Source of the DNA: Streptomyces albogriseolus
GTDB taxonomy: Bacteria; Actinomycetota; Actinomycetes; Streptomycetales; Streptomycetaceae
Length of the DNA: 64,000 bases
NCBI GenBank assembly: GCA_014650475.1
Contig: BMVA01000010.1
Location: 1 to 64,000 of the forward strand
Direction of reading: 5' to 3'
The notes under the pieces are model-generated. The model was not told where the DNA came from. It did not search any database and saw nothing but the letters and a program-made list of their open reading frames with translations. The position numbers and the translations under genes were made by a program. Each line of letters starts with the position of its first letter. Position 1 is the stretch's first letter. Below, piece after piece: positions 19,231 through 27,654 of this stretch.

Positions 19231-21125
19231 GCCTGGCCTCCGTCCTGGCCGTGGGGCTGGTCCTGCGGTGCGACGCCGAACGCCGAGGGGTTGACCCCGC
19301 CGGCGCCGGGGCCCGCCTGGTGCGGGATGCGGGGGATGCCGTCGCCGTCGTCCGCCGCGGCCTCGGCGTGGGCCTCGCGTTCGGCGACGACCTCCTGCAC
19401 GGCGTTCACCACGCCCCGGTAGCCGGAGCAGCGGCACAGGTTGCCGCACAGGGCCTGGCGGGTCTCCAGCTCGGTCGGCGCCGGGTTGCCCTCCAGCAGG
19501 TCGTGGACGGTCATCGCCATGCCGGGCACGCAGAAGCCGCACTGCACGGCGCCGCAGCGGGCGAGGGCGCGCTGCACGTCCGAGGGGCGGCCGTCCTGGG
19601 CCAGTCCCTCGACGGTGCGGACCTCGCTGCCGGCCGCGGTGACGGCGGGGACCAGGCAGGACGCGACGAGCCGGCCGTCCACCTGCACGTTGCACGCGCC
19701 GCACTCGCCCTGCGAGCAGCCGTCCTTGGCGCCCGCCAGGCCGAGCCGCTCGCGCAGCACGTAGAGCAGCGACTCGCCGATCCAGGCGTCGGTGACGGGC
19801 CGGTCGGTGCCGTTGACGCGGAGCACGTAGGAGGCGAGGGGGTGGTCCTCGTGGGGGGCCACGAGGACGTCCGCGACGGGAGCGTCCGGTGCGTCGGCGG
19901 CCTCCGGAGCGCCCGGACCGTCCGCGTCGGGGGCGTCGTCGCCGTCGGAGGGCTCCGGGACCTCCGAGGGCCCTTCGGAGGGCTCGGCGGCCGCCTGGGC
20001 TTCCCCGGCGTCCTCGGGGGTGCCGTCGGCCTCGGACGCGCCGGAGGCGGGCTCCTCGGCGCCCTGGAGGGCGTGCGGGCGCTCGCGGCCTCCGGCGGCC
20101 TCGTCGTCACCGGCGTCCGCGCCGTCGCCGGACTGCCACGGCTGCTCGGGGTGTTCCTCGGCGGGCAGCGGCTGGGACGCGTGCGGTGCCTCGTGGGCGG
20201 GGGCGTCCTCGGCGGCGGGGCGCGCCTGCGGCTGGTCCCCGCCCTGCTGCCCGCCGTACGCGGGAGCGGCGCCGTGTTCGGCGCCCTGGGGGGCGTACGA
20301 GCCGGGCTGCTGTCCGTCGGCGCCGGGCTGCGGCGCGTGCTCGTCGGCGCCGGGCCGCGGGTCGTGGGCGCCAGGCTGCTGCCCGGGGTCACCGCCCCCG
20401 GGGCCGTACTCGCCGCCCTGCGGGACGTGCGCGCCGGGCTGCTGCCCGTGCGGGCCCGCGCCCGTCCGCCCGTCGTGCTGCTCGTGGTCCTGCGGGACGC
20501 CGGGTACACCCGGTCCCCACGGGGTGCCGATGGACTGCGACTCGGCCCAGGGGGCCGCGGCGCCGCCCGGGAGGGTCGCCGGAGGGGTGCCGCCCCACTG
20601 CTCGACCAGGGAGGACGTGGTGAACTCGCCGGACTCGTCCGGCAGGTCGCCGCCCGCCACGGGGATCGACCACTGTCCGGTGACGTCCTGCCCCGGCGCC
20701 TGGCCGTGCCCCTGGTGCTGCCCCGCGGGCTCCTGACCGTGGCCCTGCGCGTGGGGGTCGTAGGTCCACTGACCGCTCGCGCCGGGGTCGTAGCCGTACG
20801 GGTCGCCCGCCGCCGCGTCGTGCTCCGCGGACGCCGGGTCGTGCCACTGGGCGCCGTCGACGGGGGCGCCGGGCGCGGCCCAGCTGCCGGTGGCCGCCGG
20901 GTCGGTGCCCGCCGTGGTGGCCGGCGTGACCGTTATCTGCGGCGGGACGTAGCCGTGGCCGGGCGCGGCCAGCGGGCTCTCCATGGCGTCCAGCAGGGCG
21001 TCGATGCCGCCCTCCGGGAGGTTCACGAAGGCCGTGGCGCCGTCGTCGTAGTCGCCCTGCGGCAGCGGGTCCCAGCGGCTGCCGCCCGGAGGCGTGCCGC
21101 CCTGTCCGTGCTGGTCGTCGGTCAC
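19227..21125 (-). CDS. [2Fe-2S] subunit of the xanthine-dehydrogenase-type complex with a giant disordered N-terminus
   Basis: 632 residues from GTG 21125 (GTGA overlap with the FAD subunit). Residues 434-585 are the complete XdhC/CoxS-type subunit. The plant-ferredoxin cluster ligands are C470, C475, C478 and C490 (CSQGECGAC...C). The second cluster ligands are C529 and C532 (CGFC) with C564 and C566 (CRC). Normal subunits are about 160-200 residues. Here about 433 residues precede the domain, rich in Gly, Gln, Pro, Asp and Ala, with imperfect repeats around GQQPGA and PGADEH, and no hydrophobic span. The frame continues through the tail without stops, and the codon bias resembles the neighbours. 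It passes electrons from the Mo site to FAD; the tail's role is unknown. Confidence 0.9.
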   Translation of the reverse strand: MTDDQHGQGGTPPGGSRWDPLPQGDYDDGATAFVNLPEGGIDALLDAMESPLAAPGHGYVPPQITVTPATTAGTDPAATGSWAAPGAPVDGAQWHDPASAEHDAAAGDPYGYDPGASGQWTYDPHAQGHGQEPAGQHQGHGQAPGQDVTGQWSIPVAGGDLPDESGEFTTSSLVEQWGGTPPATLPGGAAAPWAESQSIGTPWGPGVPGVPQDHEQHDGRTGAGPHGQQPGAHVPQGGEYGPGGGDPGQQPGAHDPRPGADEHAPQPGADGQQPGSYAPQGAEHGAAPAYGGQQGGDQPQARPAAEDAPAHEAPHASQPLPAEEHPEQPWQSGDGADAGDDEAAGGRERPHALQGAEEPASGASEADGTPEDAGEAQAAAEPSEGPSEVPEPSDGDDAPDADGPGAPEAADAPDAPVADVLVAPHEDHPLASYVLRVNGTDRPVTDAWIGESLLYVLRERLGLAGAKDGCSQGECGACNVQVDGRLVASCLVPAVTAAGSEVRTVEGLAQDGRPSDVQRALARCGAVQCGFCVPGMAMTVHDLLEGNPAPTELETRQALCGNLCRCSGYRGVVNAVQEVVAEREAHAEAAADDGDGIPRIPHQAGPGAGGVNPSAFGVAPQDQPHGQDGGQA

Positions 21126-22015
21126 GACAACGCCCTCCCCAGTGCTCGTCGGGCCAGCGCGGCGACGGTGCGCCGCAGGTGCAGTACCGCGGGCGGCAGC
21201 GGCGGAACGGTGCCGTCCTCGCCGGGCGCGGCGTCGGGGATGCAGGCCGCGGCGACGTACTCCCCGAACGCGCTGAGCGCCTCCGGCACGATCGCGCGGT
21301 TGTTGTCCCAGTCGATGAGCTGCGCGACCCACTGCTCGGCGTCCAGGGGCCGCAGCGGCATCGGCGCTATGGCGCCCACCGCGCAGCGCACCCCGCGCCG
21401 GGCGGGGTCGAGCACGAGGGCGACGGAGGCGACCGCGCGGCCGGGTCCGGTGCGGCCGGTCGCCTTCAGGAAGACCTGGGGGGCGTGCAGCAGCGGCACG
21501 CGCACATAGCCGATCAGCTCGCCGGGGCGCAGGACGTCCATGCCGGCCAGCAGGTGCGACACCGGGACCTCGCGGCGGGCGCCGCCCGTGCCCGCGACGA
21601 TCAGCGTCGCCTCCAGGGCGGCCAGCACGGGCAGGGCGTCCCCGGTGGGGGCGGCGGAGGCGATGTTGCCGCCGAGGGTGCCGGCGTTGCGGATGTGCGG
21701 GGGTCCCGCGGCCCGCGCGGCGGCGGCGAGCGCCGGGATGAGCGCGGCGAAGTCGGGACGCCCCATGCGCGCGTGGGTGAGTCCGGCGCCGAGCAGCGCG
21801 TGTCCGTCCAGGTACTGCCAGCCGCGGATCTCGCTGATCTTGCCGAGGCCGACCAGCGCGGCGGGCCTGAGCTGCCCGGAGTTGACGGCGGCCATCAGGT
21901 CGGTGCCGCCCGCCACGGGCACGGCGGCGGGCATGGCGGTGAGCGCCGCCACGGCCTCGTCCAGCGTCGTGGGCAGCGTCACGGCCTGCGCCGCCTGCGG
22001 TGCGTGCGTGCTCAA
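21122..22015 (-). CDS. Xanthine dehydrogenase family, FAD-binding subunit
   Basis: 297 residues. The start is TTG at 22015 (LSTHAPQAAQAV), chosen because family similarity begins there and no ATG/GTG lies nearby. The FAD-binding PCMH-type motifs are PVAGGTDLMAAVNSG (about residues 30-45) and the second FAD loop IRNAGTLGGNIASAAPTGD (about 105-125). A CO-dehydrogenase flavoprotein C-terminal domain follows. The first gene of a three-gene operon (FAD, FeS, Mo subunits) linked by two GTGA overlaps, it reoxidises the complex by donating electrons to an acceptor such as NAD+. Confidence 0.92.
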   Translation of the reverse strand: MSTHAPQAAQAVTLPTTLDEAVAALTAMPAAVPVAGGTDLMAAVNSGQLRPAALVGLGKISEIRGWQYLDGHALLGAGLTHARMGRPDFAALIPALAAAARAAGPPHIRNAGTLGGNIASAAPTGDALPVLAALEATLIVAGTGGARREVPVSHLLAGMDVLRPGELIGYVRVPLLHAPQVFLKATGRTGPGRAVASVALVLDPARRGVRCAVGAIAPMPLRPLDAEQWVAQLIDWDNNRAIVPEALSAFGEYVAAACIPDAAPGEDGTVPPLPPAVLHLRRTVAALARRALGRALS

Positions 22016-22337
22016 AACCGGCTGCCCCTTCCCGCTGCCCCACCTGGTCCCACCCGTGCGCCGTACGGTACGTGCTGACAGGGCGGACGTGGCAACTCTG
22101 GCACATCTTGGCAGGTGCCGAGGACGGGGGTCCGCTAGGAGGCATTCGCCCGCCTGGGCCCGCACCTGGCCGACTCCGTCCCCGAATCGCCGCGGCGCCG
22201 CGCAATCACAGGCTTCGCAGGCTCTTGTGCCGTTATGGACCGACCTGTTCGGCCCGCAGCGAACGCGGGGGCGCGGGTCGTCCCCCGGGGCGGAGGAGCA
22301 CCGGGGGACGACCGGGACACGCGCGACGGGGGCGCGT
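22016..22337. promoter_or_regulatory. Divergence-free 322-bp upstream region of the xdh operon with three TGGCA repeats
   Basis: No gene is seen. TGGCA occurs at 22090, 22099 and 22109, spaced 9-10 bp (one helical turn), and the last forms the dyad GGCA-GG-TGCC. On the minus strand the first copy reads TTGCCA and could be a -35 box, with TACCGT 19 bp downstream as a -10. The iterated sites overlapping the promoter suggest a regulator site for the xdh operon. This is inference from position. Confidence 0.4.
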
Positions 22338-23981
22338 CTACACCGCGGGCGGAGGCCCGTCGACCGGGCGGCCGAGGACGCCCGGTCGGCGCTGCCACGG
22401 AGGCGGGCCGCCGGGCGGACGGTAGGCGACGCCGAGGGCGTCCAGGCGCCGGTAGTGCTCGGTCATGCGCCGCTCGAAGCCGGGGAAGTCCCGGTCGGCG
22501 GGGGCGGGCAGCTCGCTCCAGGCGACCTCGGCCAGCGCGGCGAGCCGGGGGAACGTCTGGTAGTCGACCCGCCCCTGGTCCTCCATCACCTCGGTCCACA
22601 CGTTGGCCTGCGTGCCCAGCACGCGCGTCCGCTCCTCGGGCGTCAGCTCCGCCGGGACCGGCTCGAAGCGGTAGACGTCCTCCAGGGTGCGCACGTACCC
22701 GATCGGCACCGGCTCGTCGGGGCCCGCGTCCTGGCGGTGGTCCAGGTAGACCTGCTGCTCGGGGCACATCACCACGTCGTGGCCCGCGCGGGCCGCGGTG
22801 ACCCCGCCCGCGTAGCCGCGCCAGGACGACACGGCGGCGCCCGGCGCGAGCCCGCCCTGGAGGATCTCGTCCCAACCGATGAGCCGCCGCCCGCGTTCGG
22901 CCAGCCAGCGGTCGAAGTGGCCGATGAACCAGGACTGCAGGGCGTCCTCGTCGGCGAGCCCGAGGGACGCGATCTGTTCGCGCGCGGCGGGCGAGGCGCG
23001 CCACTGGTCCTTGACGCATTCGTCGCCGCCGATGTGCACGAACGGCGAGAACGGCCCGGCGTCGGCGGGGAACAGGTCCAGGACTTCCTCCAGCACCCCC
23101 TCGTAGAAGCGCAGGGTGTCCTCGGTGGGGGCGAGGACGTTCGGATTGATGCCCCAGGTGTCCCAGACGGTCAGCGCGGCGGTGTCGACGACATCGGAGT
23201 TGCCGAGTTCCGGATACGCGGCGATGGCGGCCTGCGAGTGCCCGGGCACGTCGATTTCGGGGACGACGCCGATATGCCGTTCGGCGGCGTAGGCGACGAT
23301 CTCCCGGAGATCGTCCTGGGTGTAGTGGCCGCCGTGCGGCCGGTCGTCCCAGAGCGGCGAGGCGCGGTGGCCGATTTTGGTGCGGGCACGCCAGGATCCG
23401 ACCTCGGTGAGGCGCGGATACCGCTGGATCTCGACGCGCCAGCCCTGGTCGTCCGTCAGATGCAGATGCAGCACGTTGAGTTTGTGCGCGGACATCAGAT
23501 CGAGATAACGCAGCACGCCTTCCTTCGGCATGAAATGGCGTGCCACGTCGAGCATCAGCCCGCGCCAGCGGAAGCGGGGCGCGTCCTCGACGGTCAGGTG
23601 CGGCACCGTCCACACCCGGTCGCGGCGGACGGGCGCCCTGCGGAACGCGTCGGCGCCGAGGAGCTGCCGCAGCGTCTGCGCGCCGTGCAGCACGCCCGCC
23701 GCGTCGCCGCCCTCGACGAGCACGCCCGTACGGTCGCTGACGAGCCGGTACGCCTCGGGAGCGAGCCCCGGCGCGAGCGCGAGCCGGACGCCGTCACGCG
23801 CCTCGGCGGGCTCCCGCGCCTCCCGCCAGGGCAGCCCGGTGGCGGCCCGCAGCACGCCCCCGAGCCACCGCCCCACGCCCTCCGTCCCGGCGCCGGCGTA
23901 CAGCCCCGAGTCCTCCGTCAGGCGGGTCTCCCCGGCGCCGGCGACGACGCCACGGGGCGCCGGAATCAGTGCGGTCGGCAT
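22338..23981 (-). CDS. Beta-N-acetylhexosaminidase, glycoside hydrolase family 20
   Basis: 547 residues with no export signal, so probably cytoplasmic. The N-terminal GH20b domain (to about residue 120) is followed by the TIM barrel, which opens with RFRWRGLMLDVARHFMPKE. The catalytic Asp-Glu pair is in HIGGDECVKDQW. Substrate-binding motifs HLTDDQGWRVEI and PEIDVPGHSQAA are present. ATG 23981 has AAGGAC 8 nt upstream; a GTG one codon earlier is possible. It follows the two sugar permease genes almost without a gap. A cytosolic hexosaminidase in an ABC sugar operon fits intracellular cleavage of imported chitobiose or other N-acetylglucosamine oligomers. Confidence 0.93.
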   Translation of the reverse strand: MPTALIPAPRGVVAGAGETRLTEDSGLYAGAGTEGVGRWLGGVLRAATGLPWREAREPAEARDGVRLALAPGLAPEAYRLVSDRTGVLVEGGDAAGVLHGAQTLRQLLGADAFRRAPVRRDRVWTVPHLTVEDAPRFRWRGLMLDVARHFMPKEGVLRYLDLMSAHKLNVLHLHLTDDQGWRVEIQRYPRLTEVGSWRARTKIGHRASPLWDDRPHGGHYTQDDLREIVAYAAERHIGVVPEIDVPGHSQAAIAAYPELGNSDVVDTAALTVWDTWGINPNVLAPTEDTLRFYEGVLEEVLDLFPADAGPFSPFVHIGGDECVKDQWRASPAAREQIASLGLADEDALQSWFIGHFDRWLAERGRRLIGWDEILQGGLAPGAAVSSWRGYAGGVTAARAGHDVVMCPEQQVYLDHRQDAGPDEPVPIGYVRTLEDVYRFEPVPAELTPEERTRVLGTQANVWTEVMEDQGRVDYQTFPRLAALAEVAWSELPAPADRDFPGFERRMTEHYRRLDALGVAYRPPGGPPPWQRRPGVLGRPVDGPPPAV

Positions 23982-23985
23982 CACG

Positions 23986-24864
23986 TCAGTCCTTTACCGC
24001 GCCGCCCAGTCCGGAGACCAGACGCCGCTGCACGAGTACGAAGAAGATCAGCACGGGAATCGTCATCACGGTGGACGCCGCCATCACCCCGCCCCAGTCG
24101 GGGTCGTCGGGTTTGTAGAACACCAGCAGCGCCATCGGCAGGGTCGACCGGGAGATGTCGCTGATGATGAACGACTTGGCGAACAGGAAGTCGTTCCAGG
24201 CGGAGATGAACGAGAACACACTGGTGGCCACGAGGCCCGGCAGGACGAGCGGGAAAAGGATCTGCCAAAGGAACCGCGCACGGCTCGCGCCGTCCATGTA
24301 CGCGGCCTCCTCCAGCGCCTCCGGAACGCCCTTCACGAACCCCCTGAGCATCCAGATCGCGAAGGGCAGCGAGAAGGCGATGTGCGGCAGGATCAGCGAC
24401 CACAGGGTGTTCAGCTGGCCGAGATCCCGTATCACGAAGAACAGGGGGATCGTCAGTGCCTCCACGGGCACCATCTGGGCCACCAGAAACATGATCAGCA
24501 GGGTGGTCCGCAAACGGAACCGGAATCGCGTCACGGCGGTCGCGGCGAGAAACGCGATGAACGCGGATGCGATCACCACGGCGACCGCGACGACGACGCT
24601 GTTGAGGAAGTAACGGCCGAAGTCCTGCTGCCCGAACACCCTCCGGAACGAGTCCAGCGTCGGCGCGAGCGTCCACGGCCGCGGCTCGCTCGACTCGATC
24701 TCCCCGGCCGGCTTGAAGGCGCTCAGCACCATCCAGTACAGCGGGAAGGCCACCACGGCGGCGACGACCAGGGCGGTCGCCTCGGCCGCCGTCCGGCCCG
24801 GGCGGCGCGTGAACCGGCGCAGAAGATTCACCCGGGATTCCCCGTCCTGCCTCACGAGACTCAC
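23986..24864 (-). CDS. Carbohydrate ABC transporter permease (MalG type)
   Basis: 292 residues from GTG 24864, overlapping the previous stop as GTGA. Six membrane spans are visible. The EAA loop reads EALEEAAYMDGASRARFLWQILFPLVLPG, which couples to a shared ATPase. No ATPase gene is in the operon; in streptomycetes such CUT1 systems usually borrow the general ATPase MsiK, encoded elsewhere. Together with the second permease and binding protein it imports an oligosaccharide, probably aminosugar-based given the GH20 enzyme in the operon. Confidence 0.92.
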   Translation of the reverse strand: MSLVRQDGESRVNLLRRFTRRPGRTAAEATALVVAAVVAFPLYWMVLSAFKPAGEIESSEPRPWTLAPTLDSFRRVFGQQDFGRYFLNSVVVAVAVVIASAFIAFLAATAVTRFRFRLRTTLLIMFLVAQMVPVEALTIPLFFVIRDLGQLNTLWSLILPHIAFSLPFAIWMLRGFVKGVPEALEEAAYMDGASRARFLWQILFPLVLPGLVATSVFSFISAWNDFLFAKSFIISDISRSTLPMALLVFYKPDDPDWGGVMAASTVMTIPVLIFFVLVQRRLVSGLGGAVKD

Positions 24865-25823
24865 AGTTCCTCCCCCTGGCGGCGCAGCAGCCGCAGATAC
24901 ACCAGCGTCACGGCCAGCAGGATCAGCAGCATCACCACGCCGATCGCGGCGCCCAGGCTGTACTGCGAGGACGCGAACGCCTTCTGGTACGCGTACACGT
25001 TGAGCACCAGGTTCTGTCCCGCGATGCCCCCGCCGCCCGTCATGACGTAGATCTGCGTGAAGACCTTGAAGTCCCAGATGACCGACTGGATGGTCACGAC
25101 CACCAGGATCGGGCGGAGCATCGGCGCGAGCACCGACCGCCAGATCCGCCACTGCGAGGCGCCGTCCAGGGCGGCCGCCTCCAGCACCTCGGCGGGCACG
25201 GCGCGGATGCCCGCGTAGACGGTGACCATCACGAACGGGAAGGAGCACCACACCACTTCGAGCAGCACCAGGAAGAACGCGCTGAACCGCCCGTACGTCC
25301 AGGAGTGGTCGCCGAGCCCCAGCACCCGGTTGACCGGGCCGAAGTCGGCGTCGAAGAGGAACAGCCACACCGTGGACCCGGTGATCGCCGGCGTCGCCCA
25401 GGCGCCCAGCGCGGCCAGCATCAACGCCAGCCGCGGCACCGCCCGCACCCGGGTGAGCAGCACGGCGAGCGCACACCCCACGGCCAGCGTGGAGACGACA
25501 CAGGCCGCCGCGAACACCACGGTGGCCAGCAGCACCTCCCAGAACTGCCCGTCCCCGAACAGCTCGGCATAGTTCCCGAACCCCTCGAAGGTGGTCGGCT
25601 CCCCGCCACTGACCTGAGCCTGGGTGTAGTGGAAGACGGAGATCAGCCCGAGCTGGTAGATCGGGTAGGCGAGCAACCCCCCGAGCACGACGAGCGCCGG
25701 CGCGAGATACAGCCACGGGGTGCTGGGACGCCTTGCTCGGGGGCGCGGGGAACTGCGCGCCGAGCCCCCACCGGCCCGCACCCGCGAACGCTCGAGAACT
25801 CCCGAGCTCGTAGGCCCGCTCAC
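24861..25823 (-). CDS. Carbohydrate ABC transporter permease (MalF type) with repeat-derived N-terminus
   Basis: 320 residues from GTG 25823, overlapping the binding-protein stop as GTGA. The first membrane span begins near residue 37 (PWLYLAPALVVLGGLLAYPIYQ), and the EAA loop is EVLEAAALDGASQWRIWRSVLAPML. Codons 12-30 are the reverse complement of a dispersed Streptomyces intergenic repeat (25735-25790) and give an Arg/Ser/Pro/Gly-rich tail unlike other permeases. No usable start codon lies between the repeat and the first span, so the repeat must be translated. It pairs with the MalG-type permease in a CUT1 importer. Confidence 0.9.
   Translation of the reverse strand: MSGPTSSGVLERSRVRAGGGSARSSPRPRARRPSTPWLYLAPALVVLGGLLAYPIYQLGLISVFHYTQAQVSGGEPTTFEGFGNYAELFGDGQFWEVLLATVVFAAACVVSTLAVGCALAVLLTRVRAVPRLALMLAALGAWATPAITGSTVWLFLFDADFGPVNRVLGLGDHSWTYGRFSAFFLVLLEVVWCSFPFVMVTVYAGIRAVPAEVLEAAALDGASQWRIWRSVLAPMLRPILVVVTIQSVIWDFKVFTQIYVMTGGGGIAGQNLVLNVYAYQKAFASSQYSLGAAIGVVMLLILLAVTLVYLRLLRRQGEEL
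25735..25790. repeat. Dispersed Streptomyces repeat, copy 1 (inside the permease gene)
   Basis: It contains the 19-bp core GGGCGCGGGGAACTGCGCG (25741-25759), enclosed by GCTCGG / CCGAGC arms (25735-25740 and 25760-25765), then CACCGGCCCGCACCCGCG. The same core occurs at 29966-29984. From experience this sequence is scattered through intergenic regions of many streptomycete genomes. Finding it within codons 12-30 of a transporter gene is unusual. Confidence 0.75.
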
Positions 25824-27112
25824 CCGACCGACCTGAACGCGTCGTTCATCTTCTTGGCAGCGTCCGCCGCGGCGGAGTCCACATCCTTCTTGCCGGACAC
25901 GACCTCCTGGAACATCGTCGGCAGCACCTGCCCCGCGTCGATCTGCGCCCACGCCGGCGACGCCGGCACGAACTTCGTGTCAGCCGCGAGCGTCTCGACG
26001 AACGGCTTCACGAAGGCCTCCTTCGCGGCCACCTGCTGCCGCACGTCGGAGAAGGTCGGCAGAAAGCCCATCGCCTCGAACAGCTCGCCCTGCGCCTCCT
26101 TGGACGCGAGCCGCTTCATCAGGTCGACGGCGAGGGTGCGGTGGGTGGTGGACTTCAGCACACCGAGGTTGTTGCCGCCGGCGAACGCGGGAGCGATCGA
26201 CCCGGTCTTCACGCCCGGCAGCGGCACGACCGCGTACGCGCCCTTGACCGTGCCGGCCTCCACGGCGGCGTGGCTGAAGTCGCCGCCGATCGCCATGGCC
26301 GCCTTGCCCGCGGCGAAGGCGGTGATCGTGTCGTTGCCGGTCATCGCGGCGCACTTGGCGGCCGGGCAGTTGTCGTCGCCGAACAGCGAGGTGTACGCCT
26401 CGATGCCCTTGCGCGCGGCGGCGCTGTCGATGGCGGCGGCGTACGACCCTCCCTTGCCGGTGGCGAGTTCGCCGCCGTGGGCCCAGATGAAGGGCATCGC
26501 GCCGTAGGTGTAGGCGCCGCCGACGGCGAGCCCGTACAGCTCGGGCTTCGCGGCGCGGATCCGCTTCGCCGTGGAGATCAGCTCGGCCTGGGTCTTCGGG
26601 ACGTCCAGGCCCAGCTCCTCGAACACGTCGGTGCGGTAGTACAGCGCGCGGACGCCGACGAAGTAGGGGACGCCGTAGACCCTGCCGCCGACCGTGACGG
26701 ACTGGCGGGCGGTGGGGTCGGTGTCCTCGGCCTCGCCCCAGGCGCGGAAGTCCTCGGTGACGTCGGCGAGTCCGCCGTCCTTCACATAGCCCGCGGTGTC
26801 GGTGTTGCCGTACTCGATGAGGTCGGGCGCGGACCCGGGGTCGTTGAAGGCGGCCTTGATGCGCTGGGCGCGGGTCTCGACGGGGATGTACTCGACGGTG
26901 ACCTCGGCGCCCTCGTGCTCCTTCTCGAACTCGGCGAGGACGGAGTCGACGACCTGTTCCTTGGGCGTGTTGTTGACCTCCTGGAAGAGCCAGACGCGCA
27001 GGGTGCCGGTCTTCTCGTCCTTGTCGGAGGAGGAGGTGCCGGAGGTCTGAGGGGCGCAGGCGGCGGTGGCGAGAACGGCCGCGACGGCGACCATGCGGAT
27101 GGACAGCTTCAT
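25820..27112 (-). CDS. Carbohydrate ABC transporter substrate-binding lipoprotein
   Basis: 430 residues from ATG 27112, with a strong GGAGGAG ribosome site. The signal peptide ends in the lipobox TAAC (Cys at about residue 19). The rest is the SBP family 1 (CUT1) fold: LRVWLFQEVNNTPKEQVV, APDLIEYGNTDTAGYVKDG, GVPYFVGVRALYYRTDVFEELGLD and a C-terminal KKMNDAF. It is the first gene of the operon with two permeases and the GH20 hexosaminidase, so its ligand is probably a GlcNAc-containing oligosaccharide; this is inference from context. A palindromic operator lies 21 nt upstream of the start. Confidence 0.93.
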   Translation of the reverse strand: MKLSIRMVAVAAVLATAACAPQTSGTSSSDKDEKTGTLRVWLFQEVNNTPKEQVVDSVLAEFEKEHEGAEVTVEYIPVETRAQRIKAAFNDPGSAPDLIEYGNTDTAGYVKDGGLADVTEDFRAWGEAEDTDPTARQSVTVGGRVYGVPYFVGVRALYYRTDVFEELGLDVPKTQAELISTAKRIRAAKPELYGLAVGGAYTYGAMPFIWAHGGELATGKGGSYAAAIDSAAARKGIEAYTSLFGDDNCPAAKCAAMTGNDTITAFAAGKAAMAIGGDFSHAAVEAGTVKGAYAVVPLPGVKTGSIAPAFAGGNNLGVLKSTTHRTLAVDLMKRLASKEAQGELFEAMGFLPTFSDVRQQVAAKEAFVKPFVETLAADTKFVPASPAWAQIDAGQVLPTMFQEVVSGKKDVDSAAADAAKKMNDAFRSVG

Positions 27113-27132
27113 GGAGTGCTCCTCCGAGCGCG

Positions 27133-27147
27133 TTGCAACATATGCAA
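27133..27147. promoter_or_regulatory. Inverted-repeat operator of the aminosugar operon
   Basis: TTGCA-ACATA-TGCAA is a perfect 5-bp-arm dyad directly upstream of the binding-protein gene. The size and symmetry suit a GntR- or LacI-type repressor. It does not resemble the DasR consensus (ACTGGTCTAGACCAGT), so another regulator is likely. No regulator gene is adjacent. Confidence 0.5.
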
Positions 27148-27342
27148 TGGCGATTTCGCTGTGCACAACACACCGGAGGCTAGGGACTGGGTGAACCACG
27201 CCACAAGAGGTCTCCACCACTCTGTGACCGGCCGGCGCACCCTGCGCAACGGGCAAGCAGCACAAAGGCCCCCGCGGGCACGCAAAGCGCACCCCGGGGG
27301 CCTCGGACCGGCGTCAGGAGGAGAGGGGGACCAAGAGGGGGA

Positions 27343-27624
27343 CTACTTGTCGCCCTTGCCCTTGTCGTCGCCGCCGTCGCCCATGGACTCGTAGATCTCC
27401 TTGCACATGGGGCAGACCGGGTACTTCTTCGGGTCGCGGCCGGGCACCCACACCTTGCCGCACAGCGCCACGACGGGAGTGCCGTCGAGGGCGCTCGCCA
27501 TGATCTTGTCCTTCTGGACGTAGTGGGCGAAGCGCTCGTGGTCACCGTCGCCGTGGGAGGTCTGCGGCGTCGGCTCGACGAGGGTCCCCGTACCAGTCCC
27601 GCGCTCGGGCTCAAGAGTGCTCAT
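27343..27624 (-). CDS. DUF3039 protein, probable zinc-binding
   Basis: 93 residues from ATG 27624; an ATG three codons earlier is possible. It matches the actinobacterial DUF3039 family: HERFAHYVQKDKIMASALDGTPVVALCGKVWVP followed by KKYPVCPMCKEIYE. The cysteines (C in VALCG, then CPMC) form a likely zinc knuckle. The C-terminus is Gly/Asp/Lys-rich. The function of the family is unknown. It is followed downstream by the sugar operon region and lies just after the YqgE gene on the same strand (30-bp gap). Confidence 0.88.
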   Translation of the reverse strand: MSTLEPERGTGTGTLVEPTPQTSHGDGDHERFAHYVQKDKIMASALDGTPVVALCGKVWVPGRDPKKYPVCPMCKEIYESMGDGGDDKGKGDK

Positions 27625-27654
27625 AACTGCCAAGGGTACTGAAGCCCGCCCGGC

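Noticed and set aside
27133-27147. DasR (dre) site
   Set aside because: The sequence TTGCA-N5-TGCAA does not match the ACTGGTCTAGACCAGT-type consensus.
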